NCBI GenBank assembly: GCA_039934875.1
Contig: JBDTLH010000071.1
Coordinates: 1-25,777, forward strand
Origin: JBDTLH01 sp039934875
Lineage (GTDB): Bacteria > Acidobacteriota > Terriglobia > Terriglobales > Acidobacteriaceae
Length of the DNA: 25,777 nucleotides
Direction: 5' to 3'
Position 1 is the stretch's first letter. Each line of letters opens with the position of its first letter. Made by a program: the position numbers and the translations under genes. Positions 1 through 6,764 of this stretch are shown in pieces. A model generated the notes under the pieces. The model was not told the DNA's origin and ran no database searches. It was given only the letters and a program-made list of their open reading frames with translations.

Positions 1-250
1 TCCTCCCTGCTTGATGAGGATGTTGCAACCTGGCAGCACTATACGACCGTGTTGTTGCCTACAACCTCGCAGAGCCTCTGTTTTTGCGCGCCGTGCAAGT
101 CCAAGAGCATTTTTTGGGGCGCGCAACATCCTAGATCTGCGATCACTCTAAACAACTTGCGAGCGATGTATGAACACAAGCGGAATTTCGGAAAAAGCTG
201 AGGATTTATTTAAGCGCGCATTAGCTATCCAGGAGGTGAAGCTCGATACT
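1..250 (+). pseudogene. Remnant of a TPR-repeat protein (kinesin-light-chain-like 42-residue repeats)
   Basis: No single frame is open, but stitching frames gives two TPR units with the exact 42-residue period of the TPR_10/TPR_12 type. Frame A (27-119) reads NLAALYDRVVAYNLAEPLFL then RAVQVQEHFLG. Frame B (121-192) continues AQHPRSAITLNNLRAMYEHK then RNFG. Frame C (from 197) gives AEDLFKRALAIQE. The Asn-Leu of the first helix recurs after exactly 42 residues once the frames are joined. Frame changes fall near 120 (one extra base) and in the A-run at 192-196. A further small deletion near 27-30 is suggested by a preceding DEDVAT, which matches the usual D-V-A-T before a TPR helix. After about 250 the similarity fades and the frame ends at 370. 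The gene begins upstream of the window. Such repeats usually mediate protein-protein contacts; the original full protein cannot be identified. Confidence 0.7.
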
Positions 251-280
251 ATGGTGATCACACCCCGAACAGGCCGATCT

Positions 281-1331
281 TCACGCGCCAACGTGTTTTT
301 GGGCCACTCTAGGCCTGATGGAGCTCTGGGCGAGTGGCTCGGCAGGTTGTGGTGGCTTCTTAACCCGTGAGATGCGACGCATAAACGCTCGAACAAATTC
401 GCTCACCAACTTCGAACGATTGTCAGCCCTCGATGCAAGATAGACCTGAAGTTGCAACTCCTTGTCGGCCAATGGCCGAACAGTCGCGCCACGTTCAGCA
501 ACCCGCAATGCACCCGTCATGCTGAGGAACGCCACTCCTAAATTCTCCGACACCAGTTGTGCAGCATCCTCTGCAGTCAAAACCCTCTGCCCGTTCCGAA
601 CGACGATTTCCTCTTCTGCCGCACGACGGAAAATGGCGTCATACATATTCGGATGCGCCTTCCTCTCGAACAGTATCCACCTGTAGTCACTCAGGTCCAT
701 CAGCGTTACAGTATCTTTCGAAATCAAAGGACTATTTTCGGGAAGGATGATGTAGAGCGGTGCCTCACTGACCTTTGTGGAAGTCAACTTTCGATTTGCG
801 CCAGGGTTTGCGACGAGCGCGAGGTCCAGCTTAGAAACAGCCAAGTCGTGAATGAGCTCGGGAGCAAAGTCGCTATGAAGGTTGATCCGGAGATTCGGAT
901 ATAGGGGAAGATGAATGGAAAGAAGAGCAGACGTGAGGAAAGGATCCAAAAACGGCGATCGGCCAATCGTTAGTATTGATTCGACGTCCTCGCTTACCGC
1001 TCTCGCCGACTGGATTGCTCTCTCGTTGTGCAGGAGCGATAGCTTAGCTTCCTCTACGAAGACCCGCCCAGCTTCGGTCAGCGTGACGTTCGCGTGGTCA
1101 CGCTCGAACAGTTTTGAAGCGATATCTCGCTTCCAGGGAACCGACCCGACGGCTAAGTCCAGACTGACTGATACCGAGGCGCTTTGCTGCGCGCGTAAAG
1201 TTCAGTTCTTCGGATAAGGTCACGATAGCAACCAATACACGAACCTCGATCAATCTCTGCACACGATCCGCCTCCCTTACTGAAAAAGGTGCGTCTGCTT
1301 GTGTGCTCATCCTGATCATTGGAACGAGCAC
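281..1331 (-). pseudogene. LysR-type transcriptional regulator, disrupted by a single frameshift
   Basis: The N-terminal part (from a GTG at 1331) carries a LysR winged helix-turn-helix, with LNFTRAAKRLGISQSGLSRR followed by VGSLEARYRFK, and then runs into a stop codon. Moving by one base at the four-A run (minus strand of 1112-1115) restores LFERDHANVTLTEAGRVFVE, the expected end of a LysR DNA-binding domain. This frame continues without a stop through the linker helix and a full effector-binding domain (for example PFLTSALLSIHLPLYPNL and later SENLGVAFLS) to the stop at 281. The lesion is therefore one extra A in an otherwise intact gene. LysR proteins are usually activators of a neighbouring divergent gene, but no obvious partner survives here. 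The true start may be further in than 1331, because about 30 residues precede the usual LysR N-terminus. A sequencing error in the A-run is the main alternative. Confidence 0.85.
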
Positions 1332-1516
1332 AGATGTTAACTGACTAGAGACTTTCCCCAGATAATAGGTTGCCAGGTCGTTGCACGTCGGCCCGATCTG
1401 CCATCGAAACGACCCCCTCCAATGAAGCGTTATGCTCCGGATTCATGACGTTGTGCCGCAGAATCATTGGACAAGAGTGGGCTTGGGGAAGGAATCTGGT
1501 TATTAACGGAGCCCAG

Positions 1517-1789
1517 ATGCCCTGGAAGGATTCCACACTCGATCCCAGTGAAAAGATGGCGGTGCAGAGCGAGGGCTTGCACTCTATCGCATTGGAACCA
1601 CACTATTCAGTTCCACAGGTTGCCTCCATGTGGCACGTTAGCGAGAAGACCGTGAGGCGCCTCTTCGATGGCGAGGCTGGCGTGCTTCAGTGGGGCCGCG
1701 GAGAAACAATCAAAAAACGCGGATATCAAAATCTCCGTATCCCTCAGAGTGTCCTGATCCGTGTACATCGCCGCCGGCAGACGGCCTAA
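1517..1789 (+). CDS. Small excisionase-like helix-turn-helix protein (90 aa)
   Basis: This 90-residue basic protein has a MerR/excisionase-type helix-turn-helix in the middle, HYSVPQVASMWHVSEKTVRR (residues 29-48), followed by a wing-like stretch with GVLQWG and LRIPQSVLIRVHRR at the C-terminus. The ATG at 1517 is chosen because GGAG lies at 1508-1511, five bases upstream; an in-frame ATG at 1556 would give a shorter version. The stop lies two bases from the stop of the convergent tyrosine recombinase. In the DNA-binding excisionase family such small proteins bend att-site DNA and set the direction of recombination. Its place beside the integrase fits a recombination directionality factor, but that role is inferred from fold and position. 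It could instead be a small transcriptional regulator of the island. Confidence 0.75.
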   Translation: MPWKDSTLDPSEKMAVQSEGLHSIALEPHYSVPQVASMWHVSEKTVRRLFDGEAGVLQWGRGETIKKRGYQNLRIPQSVLIRVHRRRQTA

Positions 1790-1791
1790 GG

Positions 1792-2970
1792 CTAGGCCTG
1801 AAGTACTATGAGCTTTGACTTACTACGCTGCGGGTTCTTTGGAGAAAAAACGCCGAAGGTCGCCCATGCGTTTCTGACGCTCGCCGCTAATTGTTCTTGC
1901 CGCGCTTTCACCCACGGCGAGTAATGCTTCTCAGTAATCTTCACGCTGGCGTGACCTAAGAGCATTGAGACCTGATCGATCGGCACGCCAGCCAGCAGCA
2001 TTTCCACCGCAAAAGTGTCTCTGAGCATGTGAGGGAAGCAGCGTTTTGCAGAACCATCTGGCTTCTCCAAGCCCGCAAGTTTGAAGATGCGTCGAAAACT
2101 CCGTTGCCAGTCCGCGACAGCACTCTTGGGAAGACCGTTTCCACTCCAGAAGAAGTACCGCGGATTCGGCTTGGCCCCTTTCGGTATCGTGCGTAACGCT
2201 TCGGCCACTTGCGGAAGAAGCGGGACATAAACAGGAGTTCCAGTCTTAGCTTGGTAGAGCAGGAGATTATCGTTGATGAGGCGGGTGCGCTCCAACGTGA
2301 GCGCATCACGAATGCGAAGGCCACTCCAGCGCATGAGCATGATGAGAGTGCGCATTCGTGTGCCATTAGCTCCGCCGATTGTCTCGCCGCGGTTCTCGCG
2401 ATAGAGGTAGGTGGCATCAATCAGCTTGGCGTATTCGTCGCGCGTAAAATAGTCGGTCGGAGCTTGAACGACAGAGATTCGGCCCAATCGGTCGGTCGGA
2501 TTTGAGACAAGCCAGCCCGCGCGAATGCAGAACCAGAAAAAGCCCGTCAACCGCTCCTGCTTCTTCTTCTTCGCGAGAGCTCCGTCCGGCCAAGAAGTCC
2601 GGAACGACTGGACGGCGCGGAGATCGATTTCGCGCAACAGTCGATAGCCTTCCCCTTTGCACCACGTCAGGAACTGCTTTCGAAAAAAGATGTCGAGCTT
2701 GTAAAGGGTTGCGTCGCTCAGCTCCCGGGCCTTGGCGTCGGCAAGATACTCGGTGACGGCCTGAACGATCGTGACAGCCTCATCCTTCCGCTCCGGTGTC
2801 GCCGCTGGATCTTCCGCATCCTCAATTAAGCGCGAAAGATCGACCGCTCGTTCCCAACTGTTAGTCTTCAGGCTGCGGCGCACGTAGCTTCCCTTCGCGG
2901 TGCCTTCCACCCACATCGGGCAGGTGCAGCGCTTGTAGAAGCGATCCGACCCTTTAGAACAAGCCTTCAA
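1792..2970 (-). CDS. Tyrosine recombinase / site-specific integrase (392 aa)
   Basis: A phage-integrase-family recombinase that catalyses conservative DNA strand exchange between att sites. The C-terminal catalytic domain has the full active-site set: Arg219 (SGLRIRDALTL), Lys242 (QAKTGTPVYVPL), His314 and Arg317 (HMLRDTFA), His340 (LLGHASVKITEKHY) and the nucleophile Tyr350. Residues about 65-170 form the SAM-like core-binding domain, and the first 35 residues hold a short Cys-containing basic segment (KRCTCPMW) seen in related integrases. The length is normal and no lesion is visible, so it is probably active. The ATG at 2970 starts 101 bp from the 3' end of tmRNA and reads away from it, the classic arrangement for an island inserted at ssrA. 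The gene converges with the excisionase-like gene. Confidence 0.95.
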   Translation of the reverse strand: MKACSKGSDRFYKRCTCPMWVEGTAKGSYVRRSLKTNSWERAVDLSRLIEDAEDPAATPERKDEAVTIVQAVTEYLADAKARELSDATLYKLDIFFRKQFLTWCKGEGYRLLREIDLRAVQSFRTSWPDGALAKKKKQERLTGFFWFCIRAGWLVSNPTDRLGRISVVQAPTDYFTRDEYAKLIDATYLYRENRGETIGGANGTRMRTLIMLMRWSGLRIRDALTLERTRLINDNLLLYQAKTGTPVYVPLLPQVAEALRTIPKGAKPNPRYFFWSGNGLPKSAVADWQRSFRRIFKLAGLEKPDGSAKRCFPHMLRDTFAVEMLLAGVPIDQVSMLLGHASVKITEKHYSPWVKARQEQLAASVRNAWATFGVFSPKNPQRSKSKLIVLQA

Positions 2971-2992
2971 AATGCCGCCGATAGAGCGTCAA

Positions 2993-3025
2993 CATGGTAC
3001 GTCTATCGTACGTGTATCGTACGCA
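2993..3025. repeat. Three tandem 11-bp units upstream of the integrase
   Basis: Two units begin with the identical 9-mer tatcgtacg (3004-3012 and 3015-3023), spaced exactly 11 bp. A third unit to the left (2993-3003) matches 8 of 11 positions. Each contains the palindromic GTAC core. A second short direct repeat, cagtac, lies at 3040-3045 and 3059-3064. The block sits between the integrase start and the tmRNA end, where arm-type integrase or excisionase binding sites and the int promoter are expected. The binding function is inferred. Confidence 0.55.
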
Positions 3026-3071
3026 AACTTTCAAGTGTCCAGTACATTACTGATTCTACAGTACTTAAGTA

Positions 3072-3110
3072 TGGTGGAGGCGGCGGGAGTTGAACCCGCG
3101 TCCGAAAAAG
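3072..3110. other. Probable integration (att) site in the 3' end of tmRNA
   Basis: The T-arm and acceptor end of tmRNA is the favourite crossover site of many tyrosine recombinases, and an integrase gene begins 101 bp downstream. The island would lie to the left, with ssrA restored intact at this junction. A 10-bp palindrome, tacttaagta (3062-3071), abuts the CCA end. No second copy of the tmRNA 3' segment is seen between 1 and 3071, so the opposite att site must lie outside the window. The exact crossover bases cannot be fixed from this sequence. Confidence 0.6.
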
Positions 3111-3321
3111 TTGTCAGTCGGGAGACTACATGCTTGTTCCGTTCATGCCTCTGGCATTACCCAGAGACGTTCGCGGATTGCGCTCAGAACCGGACAAGAA
3201 ACGCAAGACGCTAGCCTGATTGTCTCGTCCCACCACCCAGACGAAGCGATGAGACCAGCCTACTGTGCGACGTCCGTCACCGGCCCGTAGGCGAAGCCGA
3301 TTAGGACGGCAACTTATTTGA

Positions 3322-3366
3322 TTAAGCTGCGTAAGCCATTTGGTTATTGGCAATTGTTTGTTTTGC
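3322..3366 (-). other. tmRNA proteolysis-tag reading frame
   Basis: Starting at a GCA resume codon, the frame reads A-K-Q-T-I-A-N-N-Q-M-A-Y-A-A and then TAA. The hydrophobic C-terminus ending Ala-Tyr-Ala-Ala matches the form of SsrA degrons recognised by ClpXP-type proteases (ALAA in E. coli). The C-terminal end is secure because of the stop. The exact resume codon is assumed to be the first in-frame GCA and could be a codon or so off. Confidence 0.8.
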
Positions 3367-3612
3367 GCGCGATTACGGGTGTACGCACCCCGGCATGCCT
3401 CCTGGCCGCAAGCGTTTCCGTCGAAGCCGTGACGCCCCCATTTTGAAAGGCTGGCAACAACACGCTATTACAGCGCATTTTCAAAGAACAAGTGAACTAC
3501 CGTAATTCTATCAGGTCTGTCGCATCTGAGGCGGATGGAGATGGCACGGTCAGGCAAAGAATCAAAGAGCCCCAGAGTACAATAAGTCGGCGATACATCG
3601 GAGGAATTGAGT

Positions 3613-3975
3613 ATGCTCGAGCACATGGTGCGCTTCACCGTCGATCTCACCATCGACGAAGGAAAGCTTGGCCAGTTTGAGGGCATTGTGCAGACAATGA
3701 TTGCGGGCACTCAGAAAGAACCGGGTGCGCTCGGTTACGATTTTTATTTGAGTGATGATCGTCGGCGATGCCGCATCCTCGAAACCTACGCCGATGCGGA
3801 TGCTGTGCTGGCGCACATGACGGGACCGATAGTGCAGGAACTTGTGCCGAAACTTCTCGCGTTCTCAAGCCTCAGCCGCTTCGAAGTGTATGGTGATCCA
3901 GGCCCGAAGGCAGCACCGATGCTTGCGGGAGTGGGCGCCGAAGTCTTTGAAGTCTGGCATGGACAAAGCCGCTGA
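3613..3975 (+). CDS. ABM-domain (antibiotic biosynthesis monooxygenase-like) protein, 120 aa
   Basis: A small single-domain protein of the dimeric alpha/beta-barrel (ferredoxin-like) fold. It opens with MVRFTVDLTIDEGKLGQFEG and has the characteristic EPGALGYDFYLSDD segment and a later FEVYGDP strand. Family members act as cofactor-free monooxygenases, haem-degrading enzymes or quinone-related proteins, so the substrate cannot be told here. The ATG at 3613 is preferred over a TTG two codons earlier because GGAGG at 3600-3604 lies eight bases upstream of the ATG. It stands alone, about 170 bp from the 5' end of the divergent tmRNA gene and about 100 bp before the next gene. No signal peptide is seen, so it is probably cytoplasmic. 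Confidence 0.8.
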   Translation: MLEHMVRFTVDLTIDEGKLGQFEGIVQTMIAGTQKEPGALGYDFYLSDDRRRCRILETYADADAVLAHMTGPIVQELVPKLLAFSSLSRFEVYGDPGPKAAPMLAGVGAEVFEVWHGQSR

Positions 3976-4069
3976 CCAGCCATCGCTCAAAGCAATTCCG
4001 ATGACTTAAGAACCATCAGAATTTGATTCGAATATATAACCCGCAGATTCTGCGTAGAGGAGAGGCGAG

Positions 4070-4558
4070 ATGCTGAAAGATCGAATAATAAGGCTTGTGA
4101 TGCCCTTTCTAGTGGTTGTCTTTTCAGCGCTCTACTTGCAAGCGACAACCCAACCGCAGGCGTCAGCCGAGCAAACGCTCTGGAGGATTGAGCACGCCTA
4201 CTGGAACTATGTTCAGGATAACGATCTGCCCGCGTATCGAAATCTTTGGCATAAGGATTTCCTCGGCTGGCCGTCGGTCAGCGCCGCGCCGGTTCACAAA
4301 GAACACATAACAGACTGGATCACCACCCAAACCAGTAAGGGCCTGGCGTTCAAAACTGTTGAATTCAAACCTGCTGCAATTCAGGTGGAGGGCGACGTTG
4401 CGGTGACGTATTACTGGATCACATATAAGTGGTTGGGCAAGGATGGCAATGGCGAGCCGCACACCATCCGGGTTACGCACACCTGGATCAGGGACGCAAC
4501 GGATTGGCACATCATCGGCGGAATGTCCATGCCGGAAGCCGCGAATCCGTCCAAATAA
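4070..4558 (+). CDS. Exported NTF2-like (SnoaL / DUF4440-type) protein, 162 aa
   Basis: The first 33 residues form a signal peptide: positive MLKDRIIR, a hydrophobic stretch LVMPFLVVVFSALYL, then QASA before the mature part. The remainder matches the NTF2-like cone fold of DUF4440/SnoaL-like proteins: EQTLWRIEHAYWNYVQDND (helix), YRNLWHKDFLGWP, DVAVTYYWITYKW and THTWIRDATDWHIIGGMSM, the last being the typical closing strands with T-W-R/I-x-D-x-W. A strong GGAGAGG lies just upstream of the ATG. Such proteins may be small enzymes or ligand-binding proteins, and no catalytic residue set can be assigned. The segment after this gene is gene-poor, so it is probably a single-gene transcript. Confidence 0.8.
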   Translation: MLKDRIIRLVMPFLVVVFSALYLQATTQPQASAEQTLWRIEHAYWNYVQDNDLPAYRNLWHKDFLGWPSVSAAPVHKEHITDWITTQTSKGLAFKTVEFKPAAIQVEGDVAVTYYWITYKWLGKDGNGEPHTIRVTHTWIRDATDWHIIGGMSMPEAANPSK

Positions 4559-5071
4559 CTCGAATTCGATGCAGTGCGCCGGTCATTTCTTTACATCCGC
4601 CGAGCATCTCCCTAGATCCCGAAAACCTTACGAAAGGTCCTTCTGCAAGGACTATCACAACGTCATCGCATCGAATCAGGAGTCTTCGCCGACAGTTCGA
4701 GCCGATTCTGGTTCGCGGGTCAAAACGCGCGCGAGAGAATGTCCGCCACCGTCTCTCCTCGAACAGACGTTTGCCGGTGAGGATCTCGTAAGCGCCACGC
4801 CGAATGATTACACCCTCGCGCATCGACCATATTTCCCCGCGCCTGCTCCGTACCCAAATCACCCGCCGCCGTTGGAAAGTAAGCAGTAAAGGTGGCTCAT
4901 GCGGCAGCTCCGCCGTCCTATTGAGAATACTCACTAGCGCGGCTGAAATCCGTTGACTCTTCATGCCGCATCCGTATAGCATCTGCAACGGAGTTTGTTC
5001 GTCCTTCCCACAAAGATAGCGAGGGACACCTGCCGCAAACCATGCTCCCCATCTCCACCGGAGTCGTTTGA
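4559..5071. other. Gene-poor interval between the NTF2-like gene and the MFS gene
   Basis: No reading frame here has recognisable domains or a good ribosome-binding site. A long open frame exists on the minus strand (about 4512-5090, Arg-rich), but it overlaps the coding ends of both neighbours and resembles no family I know. A perfect 6-bp hairpin (gtcctt / aaggac, loop ctgc, 4637-4652) lacks a following T-run and is not a convincing terminator. The stretch may hold the MFS promoter and decayed sequence. Confidence 0.4.
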
Positions 5072-6352
5072 GTGACCAGAAAACGCCCACGCCTGTTTTA
5101 TGGCTGGTGGATTGTAGCCACCAGCGCTCTGGGGCTTTTCCTCGGGCCTCCCCTCTATGTCTATTCGTTTGGCGTGTTTTTCAAGTCGTTTGCGCACGAC
5201 TTCCACTCCAGCCGCGCCGCAATATCATTCGCATTTACCTTGCTTAACACAGTTGGTGCCTTATGTCTTTTGGCTAACGGCAGGCTCATTGACCGCTTCG
5301 GAGCGCGGCGAGTCATCATTCCCGCGACCGGCCTCTACGCCCTCGTTCTGCTCTCAGCGCTCGCGCTGGGCAACAGCATTTGGCAGTTTTACCTCTTCTG
5401 TGCGTTGCTGGGACTTGCCGCCAGCGGCCCCAACCCGGTGTCCTACAGCGTTGTGATATCCCACTGGTTTAACCGCCGCCGGGGGCTGGCGTTGGGGGTG
5501 ATGATGCTGGGAATTGGTATCGGTGCCTTCGTCGTTCCTCTGGCTGCCCAGCGCCTGATCGCGGCATTCGGCTGGCGCATGGCGTATGCGATTTTTGGAG
5601 GCGCGGTACTGCTGCTTCCACTGCCCGTAGTAGCCGCGAATTTGCGGAACGATCCTGGCGAGCGCGGCCTGCGCACGGATGGAGATGAGATCACGCAAAC
5701 TCCATCCGAACCACCGGGCAAAGAGGGTCTCAACTGGCATGAGATCTGGCATAGCCCAACCTTCTGGCTGCTGATTTGTGTATTCTGCCTTACCGGAGCG
5801 AGCGTCCACGCTGCAATCCTTCACATGGCAGCGCTGCTGACGGACCGGGGACTTAGCGCGGAGCGCGCAGCTCTCGCAACTTCGGTGATAGGAATCTCTT
5901 TAGTCTTCGGAAGGGTCGGGTCTGGCTACCTTCTCGACCATCTCTTTGCGCCGCGCGTAGCAATCTTCTTCTACGGCGCATCCGCCCTGGGTATGGCTAT
6001 GCTTTGGGCGGGAAGGGGCGGTAACGCGGCTTTGGCCGCTGCTTTTCTAGTCGGGCTTGGCATGGGGGCCGAGGTGGAAGTCATGGCCTTTCTCATCAGC
6101 CGGTATTTCGGCCTGCGCGCCTTCGCCAGCGCCTATGGCCATGCCTTCGGCGCATTCATGATCTCAGGAGCGCTAGGCGTCTGGCTTATGGGCGCGGGAT
6201 TCGACCGCGCCCATTCTTATACTCTCCCGCTGGCCGGATTCTGTATCGCCATGGTTATCGCGCTGGGACTGCTCACCCGCCTCGGTCCCTATCGCTACGG
6301 CCTCGAAGCAGAGGAAATGCTACCGCATGTGCGGGCGGCGAGCGGTGCGTAA
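5072..6352 (+). CDS. Major facilitator superfamily transporter (426 aa)
   Basis: A 12-helix secondary transporter of the inner membrane. The N-terminus FYGWWIVATSALGLFLGPPL is typical of the MCT/OFA-like branch of MFS, and the loop between helices 2 and 3 carries the family signature GRLIDRFGARRVI. A central cytoplasmic loop (about residues 195-225, containing NDPGERGLRTDGDE) separates two six-helix halves. The GTG at 5072 is chosen because GGAG at 5060-5063 lies eight bases upstream and the protein then starts directly before helix 1. The substrate is unknown; the branch includes monocarboxylate and oxalate/formate carriers. The 3' end is overlapped antisense by a short lipoprotein frame. 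Confidence 0.9.
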   Translation: MTRKRPRLFYGWWIVATSALGLFLGPPLYVYSFGVFFKSFAHDFHSSRAAISFAFTLLNTVGALCLLANGRLIDRFGARRVIIPATGLYALVLLSALALGNSIWQFYLFCALLGLAASGPNPVSYSVVISHWFNRRRGLALGVMMLGIGIGAFVVPLAAQRLIAAFGWRMAYAIFGGAVLLLPLPVVAANLRNDPGERGLRTDGDEITQTPSEPPGKEGLNWHEIWHSPTFWLLICVFCLTGASVHAAILHMAALLTDRGLSAERAALATSVIGISLVFGRVGSGYLLDHLFAPRVAIFFYGASALGMAMLWAGRGGNAALAAAFLVGLGMGAEVEVMAFLISRYFGLRAFASAYGHAFGAFMISGALGVWLMGAGFDRAHSYTLPLAGFCIAMVIALGLLTRLGPYRYGLEAEEMLPHVRAASGA

Positions 6353-6584
6353 ACCTGTGGGTATCCACGGCGATATTGCGTATCACCATCAACGTGGCTG
6401 AATCGATGGCAATCATGGCCGATCCAGCCTGCGCGGTAATCTGGTGAAAGTTCTGCACGTACTGCGAGCCGGCTGAAGCAAAGTCGGCAAACTGATCCAG
6501 CCGATGAGAGTCACAGCCGTAGACCAGAGTTAGGGCGAGTAGTATGACCGCGGCGATGACGTTTCTGGATTTCGTCTTGCGCAT
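6273..6584 (-). CDS. Short lipoprotein, probably 3'-truncated
   Basis: The 103-residue product begins with a clear lipoprotein signal peptide: MRKTKSRN, a hydrophobic VIAAVILLALTLV and a lipobox VYGC with Cys24. The following segment (DQFADFASAGSQYVQNFHQI to about IDSATLM) looks like a genuine helical lipoprotein start. From about residue 76 the frame runs antisense through the last 80 bp of the MFS gene and becomes Arg/His-rich (FTHRSPPAHAV), unlike real protein. GGAG lies nine bases before the ATG at 6584. I read it as a lipoprotein gene whose 3' part was lost. It may still be expressed as a short product. Its function is unknown. Confidence 0.5.
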   Translation of the reverse strand: MRKTKSRNVIAAVILLALTLVYGCDSHRLDQFADFASAGSQYVQNFHQITAQAGSAMIAIDSATLMVIRNIAVDTHRFTHRSPPAHAVAFPLLRGRSDRDRGG

Positions 6585-6764
6585 TCCGTTTTGCTCCAGC
6601 GGACGAGATTATCCGGGGCTGGGTGTGGAAAGCAAGTGATTTGTGCATGAGTGGCGAAGACGCGGAGCATTGAGGGAAGTTGGAGAGGTCCCGTGGGTGC
6701 AACAAACAATGCTGCACCACAGGATGTCAATACAAGCAGGATCAAGTGAAACAGCCTCTGAGGG

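Larger units (their letters stand above)
3072..3439 (-). ncRNA. ssrA: tmRNA (transfer-messenger RNA)
   Basis: Ribosome-rescue RNA that frees stalled ribosomes and tags the incomplete protein for proteolysis. Its 5' end (minus strand, from 3439) reads GGGGGCGTCACGGCTTCGAC, the typical tmRNA start. The 3' end carries GGGTTCAACTCCCGCCGCCT followed by CCACCA, a T-arm, acceptor strand and encoded CCA. The acceptor stem pairs seven bases (GGGGGCG with CGCCTCC, one G-U). The length of 368 nt is normal and the molecule is one-piece. An internal reading frame ending in Ala-Ala-stop encodes the tag, and GC-rich complementary segments between tag and 3' end fit the usual pseudoknots. The 3' end borders an integrase gene. 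No convincing terminator follows the CCA. Confidence 0.97.

Noticed and set aside
170..370. Apparent 66-residue plus-strand protein
   Set aside because: Its first half is the third-frame continuation of the TPR remnant, and its second half overlaps antisense the end of the LysR gene. It is not an independent gene.
3072..3110. tRNA-like 3' end (T-arm plus CCA)
   Set aside because: The downstream 5' partner, 368-nt length and internal tag frame show it is tmRNA and not a tRNA gene.
3465..3491. Possible ssrA promoter (TTGTTC, 15 bp, TAATAG on the minus strand)
   Set aside because: The spacing is short and the distance to the mature 5' end is about 25 bases. It is possible after RNase P processing but too weak to list as a feature.
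4637..4652. Hairpin gtcctt-ctgc-aaggac as a terminator
   Set aside because: The stem is only six base pairs and there is no T-run on either side.
4512..5090. Open frame of about 190 codons on the minus strand
   Set aside because: It overlaps the coding ends of the NTF2-like and MFS genes, is Arg-rich, and shows no domain and no ribosome-binding site. Kept only as a remark on the gene-poor interval.
6615..6721. TTGACA-like element upstream of the short lipoprotein
   Set aside because: A TTGACA is visible on the minus strand, but no acceptable -10 lies 16-18 bp downstream.
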